A stretch of DNA of 49,539 nt from Planctomycetota bacterium (GTDB lineage Bacteria > Planctomycetota > B15-G4). Location: assembly GCA_003644265.1 (NCBI GenBank), contig QNBX01000013.1, forward strand, positions 1 through 49,539. The letters are read 5' to 3'. Under the pieces are notes generated by a model. It searched no databases. It was given only the letters and a program-made list of their open reading frames with translations, and was not told the origin of the DNA. The position numbers were made by a program, and so were the translations under genes. Positions 1 to 7,495 of this stretch are shown in pieces; position 1 is the first letter of the stretch, and each line of letters opens with the position of its first letter.

Positions 1-615
1 CAGAACGCTCGCGCCGCCGGCGTCGACGAGGTGGTGCTGGTGGTGGGGCACCTGGCCGAGCAGATCATCAACGCCTACGGAAATCGCTACGAGGGCGTGC
101 CGATTCGCTACGTGATCCAGTGGGAGCAGCGTGGCCTGGTGCACGCCATCGAGTGCGCGCGCGAGACCCTCGGCAGCTCCGACTTCATGTTGTTCCTGGC
201 CGATGAGGTCTTCATCGACCCGCGCCACGCCGACATGATCGAGACCTTCGGTGCCCAGGACCTGTGCGTGCTGTGCGGCGTGGTCGAGGTGCAGGAGCGC
301 GCGCAGGTCTCCAAGACCTACGCCATCATCTGCGGCGACGACGACACCATCCACCGCCTGATCGAGAAGCCGCCGAACCCCATGAACAACACCATGGGCA
401 CGGGCAACTGCGTCTTCAGCAATTGTATCTTCGAGTACATCGAGCGCACGCCCATCAACCAGCAGCGCGGCGAGAAGGAGCTGCCCGACCTGATCCAGTG
501 CGCCATCGACGACGGGCAGCCGGTCAAGGCCTTCTTCATCGGCAGCCGCTACGTCAACGTCAACACGCCCGATGAGATCGGACAGGCGGAGGAGGCGCTC
601 GGGCGGAACGCCTGA
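1..615 (+). CDS. NDP-sugar nucleotidyltransferase (5'-truncated)
   Basis: The frame is open from base 1, so the start lies outside the window; 204 residues are visible. They match the middle and C-terminal part of glucose-1-phosphate thymidylyl/uridylyltransferase-type enzymes, which join an NTP to a sugar 1-phosphate. Visible marks are the GLVHAIECARETLG stretch followed by DFMLFLADEVF (metal/substrate strand), then RLIEKPPNP, where family members carry a conserved EKP, and a closing YVNVNTPDE segment. The N-terminal GxGxRxxP nucleotide-binding loop is missing only because of the window edge. A GT2 gene follows after 4 bp and an NAD-dependent sugar epimerase after that, which supports sugar activation for a surface glycan. 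Which sugar or nucleotide is used cannot be read from the fragment. Confidence 0.85.
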   Translation, partial: QNARAAGVDEVVLVVGHLAEQIINAYGNRYEGVPIRYVIQWEQRGLVHAIECARETLGSSDFMLFLADEVFIDPRHADMIETFGAQDLCVLCGVVEVQERAQVSKTYAIICGDDDTIHRLIEKPPNPMNNTMGTGNCVFSNCIFEYIERTPINQQRGEKELPDLIQCAIDDGQPVKAFFIGSRYVNVNTPDEIGQAEEALGRNA

Positions 616-619
616 CGGC

Positions 620-1312
620 ATGGACAAGGCGCTCGTCATCGTCCCGGCGTACAACGAGGCCGACACCATCGGGGAGGTGGTGAGGCGGGCGCTGGTGCAC
701 GCCGACGTGGTGGTGGTCAACGACGCCAGCAAGGACCGCACGGGCGAGATCGTGGAGTCCATCGAGGGCGCCCACTGCATCCACCACGAGACCAACACGC
801 ACATCCCCGGCGGCGTGCTGGACGGCATGCGCTACGCCCTGGAGCAGGGCTACGAGTACGGCATCGCCATGGATGCCGGCCTGTCCCACGACCCGAACGA
901 CATCCCGCGCTTCATGGCGGCACCGCCCGAGCTGGACGTGGTCATCGGGCGCCGCACCAGCAAGTCGAACACGCCGCTCTCGCGGCACCTGCTCAGCGCG
1001 GCCGGATCCATGCTCTACAACTACGCCATCGACCCCACCTGGGTGGTCTGGCCGCGCTGCTCCTACAAGGACGTGACCTCCGGCTACCGGCGCTACTCGC
1101 GCCGCTGCATGCAGCTGCTGGTCTCGTCCAAGATGGAGTGCCGCAGCTTCGACTTCATCATCGAGGCGCTCATGTTCGCCCACCGCAACGGCCTGTCGGT
1201 GGGGGACGTACCGATTCACTACGACTTCACCGGCTCCTCGCTCAACCGCAGGGTCATCTTGGACGCCCTGCGCATGTTGGGCCTCATGCTCGTCAAGCCC
1301 CGGCGGCGCTGA
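620..1312 (+). CDS. Family 2 glycosyltransferase
   Basis: A 230-residue GT-A fold transferase resembling dolichol/polyprenol-phosphate sugar synthases. The N-terminus reads VIVPAYNEADTIGEVV, followed by VVVVNDASKDRT (nucleotide-binding strand) and AMDAGLSHDPNDIP. Where the related gene at 9007-9765 has the usual MDAD, this protein has MDAG, so the second acidic residue of the metal-binding DxD is Gly. A central DVTSGYRRYSRR segment matches the conserved SGYR region of the family. There are no C-terminal membrane helices, so it would act as a soluble or peripheral enzyme. The ATG at 620 is preferred over an upstream in-frame ATG at 572 because it lies 4 bp after the preceding stop and begins exactly at the conserved domain. 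Probably co-transcribed with its neighbours. Confidence 0.9.
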   Translation: MDKALVIVPAYNEADTIGEVVRRALVHADVVVVNDASKDRTGEIVESIEGAHCIHHETNTHIPGGVLDGMRYALEQGYEYGIAMDAGLSHDPNDIPRFMAAPPELDVVIGRRTSKSNTPLSRHLLSAAGSMLYNYAIDPTWVVWPRCSYKDVTSGYRRYSRRCMQLLVSSKMECRSFDFIIEALMFAHRNGLSVGDVPIHYDFTGSSLNRRVILDALRMLGLMLVKPRRR

Positions 1313-1443
1313 GCGGTGCCTGCCGCGCTCAGCCCACTCGGCCTCGATGGCGCCTCCACGGCGGCGCCGCGCCCGCGCCCGCACGACCGGGTGCATGGCC
1401 ATCCCCCTCAGCACTCGACACACCGAACAGCGAGGTCATCACA

Positions 1444-2469
1444 GTGAAGGTCCTGGTCACCGGCGGTTGCGGCTTCATCGGCTCCCACGTCTGCGAGTTC
1501 TACCGGAAGCGCGGCGACGACGTCATCGCGTATGACAGCCTGACCAAGTACGAGCTGGAGCGCGTGGGCTACTCGGCGGGCGCGGCGCGCGACTACAACG
1601 CCGAGTTCCTCAAGCGCCTCGGCGTCGACCTGCACGTCAAGGACATCCGCGACAAGCACGACTTGCTGCGCTCGACCGAGGGCTGCGACTACATCGTGCA
1701 CACCGCGGCGCAGCCGGCCATGACCATCGGCTGGGAGGACCCCGAGCTCGACTTCTCGACCAACGTGCGCGGCAGCTTCAACGTGCTCGAGGCGGCCCGC
1801 GCCCACCAGATCCCGGTGGCCACCTGCGGCACGGTGCACATCTACGGCAACGCCATCAACGAGCAGCTCAGCGAGGGCGAGACCCGTTACCTGCGCGACC
1901 CGGTGGAGATCCCCGAGAGCGAACCCATCTCCCAGGGCGTGCTCACGCCGCTGCACGCCTCCAAGCGCGCCGGCGAGCTGTACGTCCAGGTCTACGCCGA
2001 CACCTACAACGTCAAGGCCGCCAGCTTTCGGCTCACCGGCCTGTACGGCCCGCGGCAGTTCGGCGGGGAGGACCACGGCTGGGTGGCCAACTTCGCCATC
2101 CGCACGGTGATGGGGCGGCCGCTGCGCATCTTCGGCACGGGCAAGCAGACCCGTGACATCCTCTACGCCGCCGATCTGTGCGAGGCCTTCCACGCCTTCT
2201 ACGAGCGTCCGGTGGCGGGCATCTACAACATCGGCGGCGGCAGCGACACGGCCATCAGCCTGCTGGAGTGCGTCGACATGATCGGCGAGATCACCGGCAA
2301 GCGCCCCGAGGTGCAGATGGAGGACGGCCGCCACGGCGACCTGCTCTACTTCGTCTGCAACGCCAAGCACGCCGAGCAGCAGCTGGGCTGGAAGGCCCGG
2401 ACCTCGCCGCGTCAGGGCGTGGGCGAGCTGATCGAGTGGATCGCGGAGAACGAGGCCATCTTCGCGTGA
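1444..2469 (+). CDS. NAD-dependent nucleotide-sugar epimerase/dehydratase (extended SDR)
   Basis: A 341-residue extended short-chain dehydrogenase. The Rossmann motif VTGGCGFIGSH lies at residues 5-15; later come LYGPRQFGGEDHGWVANF and YNIGGG, which look closest to CDP-paratose/tyvelose 2-epimerases. It should oxidise and reduce a nucleotide sugar with bound NAD. Oddity: the YxxxK catalytic pair is not intact. Lys174 sits in LHASK and the position four residues before it is Leu170 (CTG), not Tyr. The GTG start at 1444 follows GAGGT by 7 bases, and the protein begins with the Rossmann strand, so upstream in-frame sequence is not used. It shares the plus-strand run with a nucleotidyltransferase, a GT2 and a sulfatase-fold lipoprotein. 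Substrate unknown; altered chemistry is possible. Confidence 0.88.
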   Translation: MKVLVTGGCGFIGSHVCEFYRKRGDDVIAYDSLTKYELERVGYSAGAARDYNAEFLKRLGVDLHVKDIRDKHDLLRSTEGCDYIVHTAAQPAMTIGWEDPELDFSTNVRGSFNVLEAARAHQIPVATCGTVHIYGNAINEQLSEGETRYLRDPVEIPESEPISQGVLTPLHASKRAGELYVQVYADTYNVKAASFRLTGLYGPRQFGGEDHGWVANFAIRTVMGRPLRIFGTGKQTRDILYAADLCEAFHAFYERPVAGIYNIGGGSDTAISLLECVDMIGEITGKRPEVQMEDGRHGDLLYFVCNAKHAEQQLGWKARTSPRQGVGELIEWIAENEAIFA

Positions 2470-2528
2470 CCCGCACGGCGGCCCGCTCGCTGCCGGGGCC
2501 CCGCCCCTGCGTCGTGCTGCCTGGTTTG

Positions 2529-4031
2529 ATGCGGCGTGTATCGGCCCGGCTGACGGCCCGGCTAGCGGCCTGGCTGACGGCCCGAGCGACGGCCCGAGCG
2601 ACGGCCCGTGCGACGGCCCGAGCGACGGCCCGTGCGACGGCCCGTGCGACGCTGGTCAGTCTGGCGCTCGCCGCCTGCGGTCCCACGTCCGACGCGCCGC
2701 CGCGGCCCTCGGTGCTGTTGCTGGTGGTGGACACCCTGCGCGCCGATCACCTGGGCGCCTACGGCTACGAGCTCGACACCAGCCCGCAGCTCGACGCCCT
2801 GGCGGCCCGCGGCGTGTTGTTCGAGGACTGCGTGGCCGGCTCGTCCTGGACGCTCATGTCCATGGTCTCGCTGATGACGGGGCAACCCTTGTTTGCCGAC
2901 GTCTGGCGCGTGCCCGAGCGCTTCCCGCTGCTGGGCGAGCGCTTCGCCCAGGCCGGCTACCGCACCGGCGCCGTGGTGGCCAACAGCCTGCTGGCCAGCG
3001 AGGCCGGCTTCGGCCGCGGCTTCGACAGCTTCGAGGTGCGCCAGCGCCGCCGGCCACAGTGGGGCGCCGCCGAGGTCACGGACCGCGCCCTGGCTTTCCT
3101 GGCGCGGCAGGACCAGCGGCCGTTCCTGCTGTGGGTGCACTACCTCGATCCGCACCATCCCTACGACCCGGCGCAGCGTCCCTGGGCGCGCGCGCCCGCT
3201 GAGGTGCTGGACGCCGCGTCGCTGGAGGGCATCCGCCAGGCCAGGCAGGCCCTCACAGACGACGAGCGCGCCGCGCTGACGGGCACGCTCGAGCAGCTGG
3301 CCCACGACATCGACGGCTATGACGGGGAGATCCTCGCGCTGGACGCCCAGGTCGGCCGACTGCTCACGGCCCTGGAAGCCTCGGGCCAGTTACAGCAGAC
3401 GATCGTGGTGCTGGCCTCCGACCACGGCGAGTCGCTCTACCAGCGTCGCGAGCACCCCGCGCGCATCGAGCAGCTACGTTCGTTCCGCGCGCGCAAGCAC
3501 GAGCCGCCGCGGCTGACCGACTTCGTCAAGGGTGGCCACGACCACTGGTTGTTCGAGGAACTGCTGCGCACGCCGTTGATCCTGGCGGGGCCGGGGCTGC
3601 CGGAGGGGCGACGTGTGCCGGCGCTGATGCGCAACCTCGACCTGCTGCCCACGCTGCTGGGGTTGGCGGGATTGCCGCCGGAAGGCGCGGGACGAGACCT
3701 GTCGAGCGCCCTGCGCGGCGAGGCCCCGGTGCCGCCCGCGCCCTGGGTCACGGCGGCCAGCGGTCAGGGCGCCGCCGCGCGGCTGCCGTCGGGCGCCAAG
3801 GTCTGGCTGCCCACGGAGGAGGCGGCGCAGCGCTTCGGGCACGAGCCGCTGGCCTTCGATCTGGCGTCCGACCCCGGCGAGCGCCATCCGCGCGCCGTGC
3901 AAGGCTCCGCGAGCCAGCTGCTGGATCGGCTGCGGGAGGCGCGGGCGGCGGACCCCTTCGCCGACTGGCAGGGAGCGGGCGCCGACGCAGAGACGCTGCA
4001 GCGTCTGAGGGAGCTGGGCTACCTGCGCTGA
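2529..4031 (+). CDS. Sulfatase-fold lipoprotein with Thr at the nucleophile position
   Basis: A 500-residue alkaline-phosphatase-superfamily protein. The leader is unusual: about 30 residues of repeated ATAR (from a 12-bp DNA repeat), then a short hydrophobic stretch ending in lipobox LALAAC (Cys50), predicting a membrane lipoprotein. Family metal sites are present: VVDTLRADHLG (Asp68) and SDHGE (298-301), plus a KGGHDHW segment. In the nucleophile loop SSWTLMSMVSLMTG the residue at the Cys/Ser position is Thr108. Formylglycine is made only from Cys or Ser, so this is unlikely to be a classical sulfatase; Thr nucleophiles occur in phosphoethanolamine- and glycerophosphate-transferase relatives. 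The ATG at 2529 was chosen; a GTG at 2466 overlapping the previous stop (GTGA) would only lengthen the leader. Confidence 0.85.
   Translation: MRRVSARLTARLAAWLTARATARATARATARATARATARATLVSLALAACGPTSDAPPRPSVLLLVVDTLRADHLGAYGYELDTSPQLDALAARGVLFEDCVAGSSWTLMSMVSLMTGQPLFADVWRVPERFPLLGERFAQAGYRTGAVVANSLLASEAGFGRGFDSFEVRQRRRPQWGAAEVTDRALAFLARQDQRPFLLWVHYLDPHHPYDPAQRPWARAPAEVLDAASLEGIRQARQALTDDERAALTGTLEQLAHDIDGYDGEILALDAQVGRLLTALEASGQLQQTIVVLASDHGESLYQRREHPARIEQLRSFRARKHEPPRLTDFVKGGHDHWLFEELLRTPLILAGPGLPEGRRVPALMRNLDLLPTLLGLAGLPPEGAGRDLSSALRGEAPVPPAPWVTAASGQGAAARLPSGAKVWLPTEEAAQRFGHEPLAFDLASDPGERHPRAVQGSASQLLDRLREARAADPFADWQGAGADAETLQRLRELGYLR
2551..2646 (+). repeat. 12-bp minisatellite in the leader of a lipoprotein gene
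   Basis: Eight 12-bp units (consensus CGACGGCCCGAG/CGACGGCCCGTG; the first three are divergent) lie head to tail inside the start of the 2529-4031 gene. Each unit encodes four residues (LTAR, then ATAR), so gain or loss of units keeps the frame and only changes the length of the basic segment before the hydrophobic core of the signal peptide. Confidence 0.9.
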
Positions 4032-4283
4032 GCTGTCGCCGGCTGCGCTGGGCGTGGCCTGTTCCGCGCGGGCTGACGCTGTCGGAGGGTTCGTGAGCGC
4101 TGCCGGCCCGTAGCACCGACTCGACCCGCTCAGAGCAGGGACGGACGCTCGCCCACGTCCACGATGGTGCAGGCCACCACGGGCGCCAGACCCAGCGCAC
4201 GGGCGCGCTGCCGCAGCTCCGGGCTCAGAGAGCCTGGCACCGCGGCTGGAGGTCGCTAGGCTCCCCATGCGATCCTGTTCGGC
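4032..4283. other. Intergenic stretch with a short coding-like remnant on the minus strand
   Basis: These 252 bp separate two plus-strand genes. On the minus strand, from a GTG at 4240 to a TGA at 4130, a 36-codon frame reads as a plausible peptide ending VVACTIVDVGERPSLL with G/C-rich third positions. An in-frame TAG lies just upstream, so nothing longer is open. I see no ribosome-binding site. It may be the tail of a decayed gene or chance in GC-rich DNA; I do not call it a gene. The promoter of the following GT-C gene could lie here, but no convincing boxes were found. Confidence 0.3.
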
Positions 4284-6119
4284 ATGGAACCCGCGCACCG
4301 ATCGCCCTCCCGCGCGCCCTTGCTGCTCTTGATCGCGCTCTTCTGTGGGTTGGTCCTGCACGGCGCCTGGGTCAAGTCGGAGACCTACGACGAGCCCCTG
4401 ACCCTGCTGGCGAGCTGGTCGTACGTGCAGACCGGCGACTTCTCCTTCAACCGTGAGCACCCGCCCCTGGCCAAGCTGCTGATCGGGCTGGCGCTGCTGC
4501 CGCTGGGGCCGGAGCTGCCGCCTGACTACCAGCACCTGCCCGCGCCGGCGTACACCTTCTATGCCGGTCAGCCGTCGCTGTCCTTGCGGCTCATGTTGTT
4601 CTGTGCGCGCCTGCCGGGTGTGGTGCTGGGCGTGCTGTTGTTGCTGTACGTACACCGCTGGGCGCGGGTGGCCTTCGGATCCACGGCTGCCCTGCTGGCC
4701 CTGGCACTGGCAGCCACCAACCCCAACCTGCTGGCCCACGCGCGCGTGGCAGGCAACGACTTCGCGGTCACGGTGTTCATGTTCGCCGCCTGCTACCACG
4801 GCTGGCGCTGGTTGGCGGCGGGGCAGCGGCGGCACATGGCGCTGCTGGGGCTCACGCTCGGGCTGGCGCTGGGCTCCAAGCTGACGGCGCTGTTGCTGCT
4901 GCCCGTGCTGGGGCTGGCCGTGTTGGGCGTGGCCCTGCGGCGCAGGCGGCCCGTGCTGCTGCTGCGCGCTGCGCTGGTGCTGCTCATGGCCGGCGGTGTG
5001 CTCTGGCTGCTGTATCTGGGTGAGGCCCGCAGCCTGAGCGAGGCGCGGTCCCACGCGCGCTTCCAGCCTCGCGGTCAGCACGGCGTGGTGTTCGCGCTGC
5101 CCTACGTGGAGGACACGCTCGAGGCCGTGTTCGGCGTCGACACGCCCATCCCGCTGCTGTCCTACCTGAAGGCCATCGACCATCAGTTTCAGCACGCCGC
5201 GCACGGGCACATGTCGTACTTCTGGGGCGAGGTGGGCGCCGAGGGGCACCCCGCCTTCTACCTGGTGACCGGTGCGCTCAAGAACCCGGTGGGCCTGGTG
5301 CTGTTGCTGTTGGCGGGCTTGGCCAGCTGGCGGCGGACACACCGCGGTGCGTTGCATGAGACCGTCCTGCACGGCGCCACGCTGCTCATGCTGCTGCTGT
5401 TCAGCCGCGCCGACGTGCAGCTGGGCTTCAAGTACATGCTCCCGGCGGTGCCCTTCCTGGCGGTCATGGCCAGCCGCTTGCTGGCGCCGGGGCGTGGTGC
5501 GGGCGCTGGCGCGGGCGCGGGCGTCGCGGCGCCGCGTGAGGCCCTGGGCGTGGCCGCCGTGCTGGCCCTGGCGGGCGCGGGCCTGGTGTTGGTCTTCGAT
5601 GAGCCGGGCGGTCCGGCGCCGGCGGACGGGTTGCCGCTGGCGGTGGGGCTGGGGCTCGCGCTTGTGCTCGGCTGGCGCGCCACGCGCGCGGCCTCGGTCC
5701 CGCTGATGGGCTCGGTCGCGGTGCTCGCCAGCTGGGCCGTGCTCTCGAGCCTGTCCCAGCATCCTCACCACCTGATGTACTTCAACGAGTGGGCCGGCGG
5801 TCCCGATCGCGGCACGTACTACTCCGTGGTGGGAGACGACTGGGGCCAGGACACGGCGCTGCTGGGACGCTGGATGGCGTCGCAGGGCATCGATCACATC
5901 ACCTACGACTACTACGGCACGGCCGACCCCGAGCGCTGGGGCGTGCGCTCCGTGCCCAGCTGGGCCGGCGTCAGCGAGCGCACGCCCGAGGGCTTGCTGG
6001 CGGTGCATGTGGCCTTGCAGCGCCGACTGCCCGAGGCCTACGAGTTCCTGGAAGGGCGGCGGCCTGTGGCTGTGCTCGGGCATAGCATCCGGGTGTTCGA
6101 CCTGTCCGCGCCGAAGTAG
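4284..6119 (+). CDS. GT-C type membrane glycosyltransferase (GT39/ArnT-like)
   Basis: A 611-residue integral membrane protein with about ten to twelve hydrophobic segments, starting with LLLLIALFCGLVLHGAW. The first extracytoplasmic loop carries the acidic pair of this fold (TYDEP, residues ~35), followed by FNREHPPLAKLL, as in protein O-mannosyltransferases and ArnT-type enzymes that use polyprenyl-phosphate sugars on the outer face of the membrane. The C-terminal third is a soluble domain with YFNEWAGGP and GDDWGQD, typical of this group. The gene encoding a polyprenol-phosphate sugar synthase at 9007-9765 could supply its donor. The ATG at 4284 precedes the first helix. It ends against a tandem repeat and the convergent gene at 6232. 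Acceptor unknown. Confidence 0.85.
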   Translation: MEPAHRSPSRAPLLLLIALFCGLVLHGAWVKSETYDEPLTLLASWSYVQTGDFSFNREHPPLAKLLIGLALLPLGPELPPDYQHLPAPAYTFYAGQPSLSLRLMLFCARLPGVVLGVLLLLYVHRWARVAFGSTAALLALALAATNPNLLAHARVAGNDFAVTVFMFAACYHGWRWLAAGQRRHMALLGLTLGLALGSKLTALLLLPVLGLAVLGVALRRRRPVLLLRAALVLLMAGGVLWLLYLGEARSLSEARSHARFQPRGQHGVVFALPYVEDTLEAVFGVDTPIPLLSYLKAIDHQFQHAAHGHMSYFWGEVGAEGHPAFYLVTGALKNPVGLVLLLLAGLASWRRTHRGALHETVLHGATLLMLLLFSRADVQLGFKYMLPAVPFLAVMASRLLAPGRGAGAGAGAGVAAPREALGVAAVLALAGAGLVLVFDEPGGPAPADGLPLAVGLGLALVLGWRATRAASVPLMGSVAVLASWAVLSSLSQHPHHLMYFNEWAGGPDRGTYYSVVGDDWGQDTALLGRWMASQGIDHITYDYYGTADPERWGVRSVPSWAGVSERTPEGLLAVHVALQRRLPEAYEFLEGRRPVAVLGHSIRVFDLSAPK

Positions 6120-6158
6120 CTGCGGGCGGCGGCGAGCGCACCGGCGCGCAGGCGCGTG

Positions 6159-6238
6159 CTCACGGGTTCACGTGCTCACGGGCTCACGGGCTCACGGGCT
6201 CACGGGCTCACGGGCTCACGGGCTCACGGGCTCACGGG
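6159..6238 (+). repeat. 8-bp tandem repeat between convergent genes
   Basis: Ten head-to-tail copies of CTCACGGG (the second is degenerate, TTCACGTG) occupy the gap between the GT-C gene (stop 6119) and the minus-strand gene ending at 6232. Read on the minus strand the unit contains TGA, and the stop codon of the 6232-7491 gene (6232-6234) falls in the last copy. Copy-number change beyond it would not alter that protein. No transcription-terminator hairpin is apparent. Confidence 0.92.
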
Positions 6239-7491
6239 CTGCCGCATGCAGCCATCCACGTCTGCAGGTGACGCCGCATGGCGTCCACGACGAGGGGGCG
6301 TTCGGGGCCGCGGTCCTGGCGCTCGTCCGGGTCGGCGGACAGGTCGTAGAGGCTGGCCTGTCCCGCGGCGCCTGCCGGCGCGATCAGCTTGGTGTCCGCC
6401 ATGCGGACGGCCCGGCTCAGCACGGGCTCGCCGGACGCGTCCGCGCGATGCAGGCCCTCGGCCACGCGCACGCGACGCCTCCCCACGCCGCCGCTGAGCT
6501 TGCTCATGAGCGACGTGCCGCACAGGCCCTCCCAGCTGCTGGAGCCCTGGCGCTTGAGCACCAGCTCCGCCAGGGTGGGAGTCAGATCGACGCTGCCCGC
6601 GGCCAGGTGAAGGCGGCGACCGCGAAAAGCCTGGCCGGGCAGGCGCAGCAGGCACGGGACCGCCAGCGCAGGCTCGAACAGGTTGTCGGCCGGGAAGGGC
6701 TCACCGCTGGTGCCGGTCACGCACAGCATCAGCGTCTCCAGCCGTTGCGCGGACTCAAGCGCGGCCAGCGCACGCCCCAGCGCGGCGTCGAGCGCCGACG
6801 CGGCCGCGGGCCGGGCCGGGCCCTCCTGCAGCAACCCCGTCGCGGGCAGGTCGACCCACACGAACGCGTCGGGCTGGGCCAGCAGCGCCTCCACGGCCAG
6901 AGCCAGCAGGGCCTCGGTGTCCAGTTCCGGACGACCGTCCTGGCCCGAGCTGATGACCTGCCCGAAGTGTCGCGCCAGGGTCGGCCCGGCCACTCGTGCG
7001 TCGGCCAGCAAGGCCACGCCGGGGTGCCCGCGTCGCTGCAGCTGCCTGGTCAACGTGATGGTGCCCGGGGGCGGGACGTGCCCCAGGCCGGTGACGCCTG
7101 TCTGCGACACCGCGCGCCCGGTGAGCAGGGCAGCGGCGCTGGCCACGGGGTTGTTGGAGGCGGCCCAGAAGCGCGTGAAGCTCACGCCCTCCCGGGCCAG
7201 GCGGTCCAGGTTCGGCGTGGCGCCGTCGTCGCCGCTGAGGTGCCCGACGTGGGCCGTCGAGAGCCCCGGCACGGTGACCAGCAGCAGCGGCGCCAGCACA
7301 CCGCGGGGCACAGCCGGCTGCTGGCTGCGCTGCGGCCAGAGCCAGGGCTGCAGCACGGCGCCCAGGGGCAGGCTCAGCAGCAACAGCAGCATGAGCGCGG
7401 TCCAGCCGCGGGTGCTGCCCGATGTGCGGCGGGGTGTGCGGCGGGGTGTGCGGCGGGGTGCGCGGTCGCGTGGGCTCACCGGCGCGGACAC
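6232..7491 (-). CDS. Degenerate alkaline-phosphatase-superfamily (pseudo-sulfatase) membrane protein
   Basis: A 419-residue protein with a basic, repeat-containing N-terminus (RRTPRRTPRRT, residues 13-23), one membrane segment (about 32-48) and a sulfatase-like exported domain. The fold is recognisable from LLLVTVPGLSTAHVG, NLDRLAREGVSFTRFWAAS and ALLTGR. The catalytic residues are gone: the first metal Asp (VVDT in the family) is Pro75 in VTVPG; the nucleophile position is Pro115 in NNPVASAAALLTG; and the DHGE metal motif is TSGE. It therefore should not catalyse hydrolysis. It begins with GTG 4 bp after the stop of an intact-looking paralogue (7496-9010) on the same strand, so it may be a partner or regulator of that enzyme. 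The reading frame is otherwise clean, arguing against a fresh pseudogene. Confidence 0.85.
   Translation of the reverse strand: MSAPVSPRDRAPRRTPRRTPRRTSGSTRGWTALMLLLLLSLPLGAVLQPWLWPQRSQQPAVPRGVLAPLLLVTVPGLSTAHVGHLSGDDGATPNLDRLAREGVSFTRFWAASNNPVASAAALLTGRAVSQTGVTGLGHVPPPGTITLTRQLQRRGHPGVALLADARVAGPTLARHFGQVISSGQDGRPELDTEALLALAVEALLAQPDAFVWVDLPATGLLQEGPARPAAASALDAALGRALAALESAQRLETLMLCVTGTSGEPFPADNLFEPALAVPCLLRLPGQAFRGRRLHLAAGSVDLTPTLAELVLKRQGSSSWEGLCGTSLMSKLSGGVGRRRVRVAEGLHRADASGEPVLSRAVRMADTKLIAPAGAAGQASLYDLSADPDERQDRGPERPLVVDAMRRHLQTWMAACGSP
7423..7458 (-). repeat. 12-bp triplicated repeat encoding RRTP
   Basis: Three exact copies of TGTGCGGCGGGG (plus-strand sense) lie in the first codons of the 6232-7491 gene and encode the cytoplasmic RRTP repeats before its membrane segment. 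Confidence 0.85.
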
Positions 7492-7495
7492 GTCG

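Noticed and set aside
3474..6083. An 869-codon open frame on the minus strand, very rich in Gln, Arg and Ala
   Set aside because: It is antisense to the sulfatase-fold and GT-C genes, which carry recognisable motifs. Long antisense frames are common in GC-rich DNA, and its composition is not protein-like.
6159..6238. The 8-bp array and other arrays considered as CRISPR
   Set aside because: Units are 8-12 bp and contiguous without spacers, and no cas-like gene is present.
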